DNA of 64,000 bases. Source: Actinomycetota bacterium. GTDB lineage: Bacteria > Actinomycetota > Geothermincolia > Geothermincolales > RBG-13-55-18. Positions 63,707 to 64,000 of this stretch are shown here, in pieces. The notes beneath the pieces are model-generated. The model was not told the DNA's origin and ran no database searches. It saw only the letters and a program-made list of their open reading frames with translations. Position 1 is the stretch's first letter; every line of letters starts with the position of its first letter. The position numbers and the translations under genes were made by a program. The stretch lies in contig JACIXB010000014.1 of assembly GCA_014360685.1 (NCBI GenBank), positions 1 to 64,000 of the forward strand. The letters are read 5' to 3'.

Positions 63707-64000
63707 TCACGGCGTCCTATCCCGGCCTTTCTCTCCCCGGGAATCCGCGGTCCGCAGCCTTTCCTCGAGTTCCCTGACGCGGGCCTTGAGTTTTTCGATT
63801 TCCCGTTCCAGCTCCAGGACCTTGCGCACCCCGTGAACGTTGAGCTTCTCCTGGTCGATCAGCCTGTGCACCGTACGCAAGGTCTCCACGTTGCGGTTGG
63901 AATAGAGGCGGGTGTTTCCCTCCGTCCTCCCGGGGTTTACAAGCCCGGCGCTCTCGTAACGTCGGAGGGTGCTGGGATCGCAGTTTAACATGCGGGAGAC
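63707..64000 (-). CDS. MerR-family (HspR-like) regulator, 5' end cut by the window
   Basis: The frame runs off the right edge. The visible part has the MerR winged helix LNCDPSTLRRYESAGLVNPGR, then TRLYSNRNVETLRTVHRL, and a leucine-rich C-terminal coiled coil (VRKVLELEREIEKLKARVREL). The pattern LRRYE...GN-TR-LYS, followed by the long helix, resembles the heat-shock repressor HspR. The upstream residues VSR continue into the window edge, so the true start lies beyond it. Confidence 0.8.
   Translation of the reverse strand, partial: VSRMLNCDPSTLRRYESAGLVNPGRTEGNTRLYSNRNVETLRTVHRLIDQEKLNVHGVRKVLELEREIEKLKARVRELEERLRTADSRGEKGRDRTP

Overview
The window is about 64 kb of GC-rich bacterial DNA that is mostly coding. 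GTG and TTG starts are common, Shine-Dalgarno sites are strong, and short ATGA/TGATG overlaps link operon genes. It encodes a four-subunit ferredoxin-dependent 2-oxoacid oxidoreductase, many [4Fe-4S] proteins, flavoproteins, two SCP2-like sterol-carrier proteins, an HspR-like MerR regulator and an apparent selenoprotein. This suggests an uncultivated, anaerobic, deep-branching lineage, possibly Actinomycetota (Geothermincolia/OPB41-like). The placement is an inference; no marker gene in the window settles it.

Layout. 0-7 kb: an SCP2-like protein with its terminator, then carA-carB; carB ends inside a perfect 25-bp inverted-repeat element, followed by a membrane-anchored protein and a decayed glycosidase-like gene. 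7-10.4 kb: the por operon (gamma, delta, alpha, an unrecognised 48-codon ORF, beta) facing a TetR regulator. 11.7-14.1 kb: endonuclease III and a membrane-anchored metallopeptidase. 14.5-15 kb: a CAU-anticodon tRNA with a strong terminator and an integrase remnant. 15-18.6 kb: an SbcCD-like pair. 19-28 kb: an IclR regulator, a CocE-like hydrolase fused to a degenerate cupredoxin, an SCP2-like protein, a ferredoxin/flavoprotein pair, an HXXEE membrane protein, a DAPG-hydrolase-like protein and an MBL hydrolase.

28-38.5 kb (mostly minus strand): a tandemly duplicated zinc-ribbon protein, an acyl-CoA ligase, a FixC/FixX-like flavoprotein-ferredoxin pair, a DUF3795 protein, Nudix and QueG-like proteins, a peroxiredoxin-like gene with an in-frame UGA in a U-x-x-C motif, and an aldo/keto reductase with a ferredoxin domain. 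39-50 kb: a GH29-like lipoprotein, an isochorismatase-fold hydrolase, a chemoreceptor, an FGGY kinase/2-hydroxyacid dehydrogenase fusion, a geranylgeranyl-reductase-like protein, an M28 peptidase and a YihY/BrkB-type protein. 50-64 kb: a radical SAM protein, a second QueG-like protein, an alkylsulfatase-like MBL protein next to a TauE-type exporter, a methyltransferase, a sirtuin, an IlvD/Edd dehydratase, a hotdog thioesterase, a polysaccharide deacetylase, a nitronate-monooxygenase-like enzyme, a PadR regulator with a palindromic promoter, a 39-residue RCKP-type zinc protein, and a MerR/HspR regulator cut by the window end.

Together the genes suggest ferredoxin-linked anaerobic metabolism (por, FixC/X-like, ferredoxin/flavoprotein, ferredoxin-type aldo/keto reductase) alongside acyl-CoA and hydrophobic-substrate handling (SCP2 proteins, acyl-CoA ligase, thioesterase, CocE-like hydrolase). 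The best candidates for something undescribed are the putative selenoprotein with a SECIS-like hairpin, the 48-codon ORF overlapping both neighbours in the por operon, and the kinase-dehydrogenase fusion.
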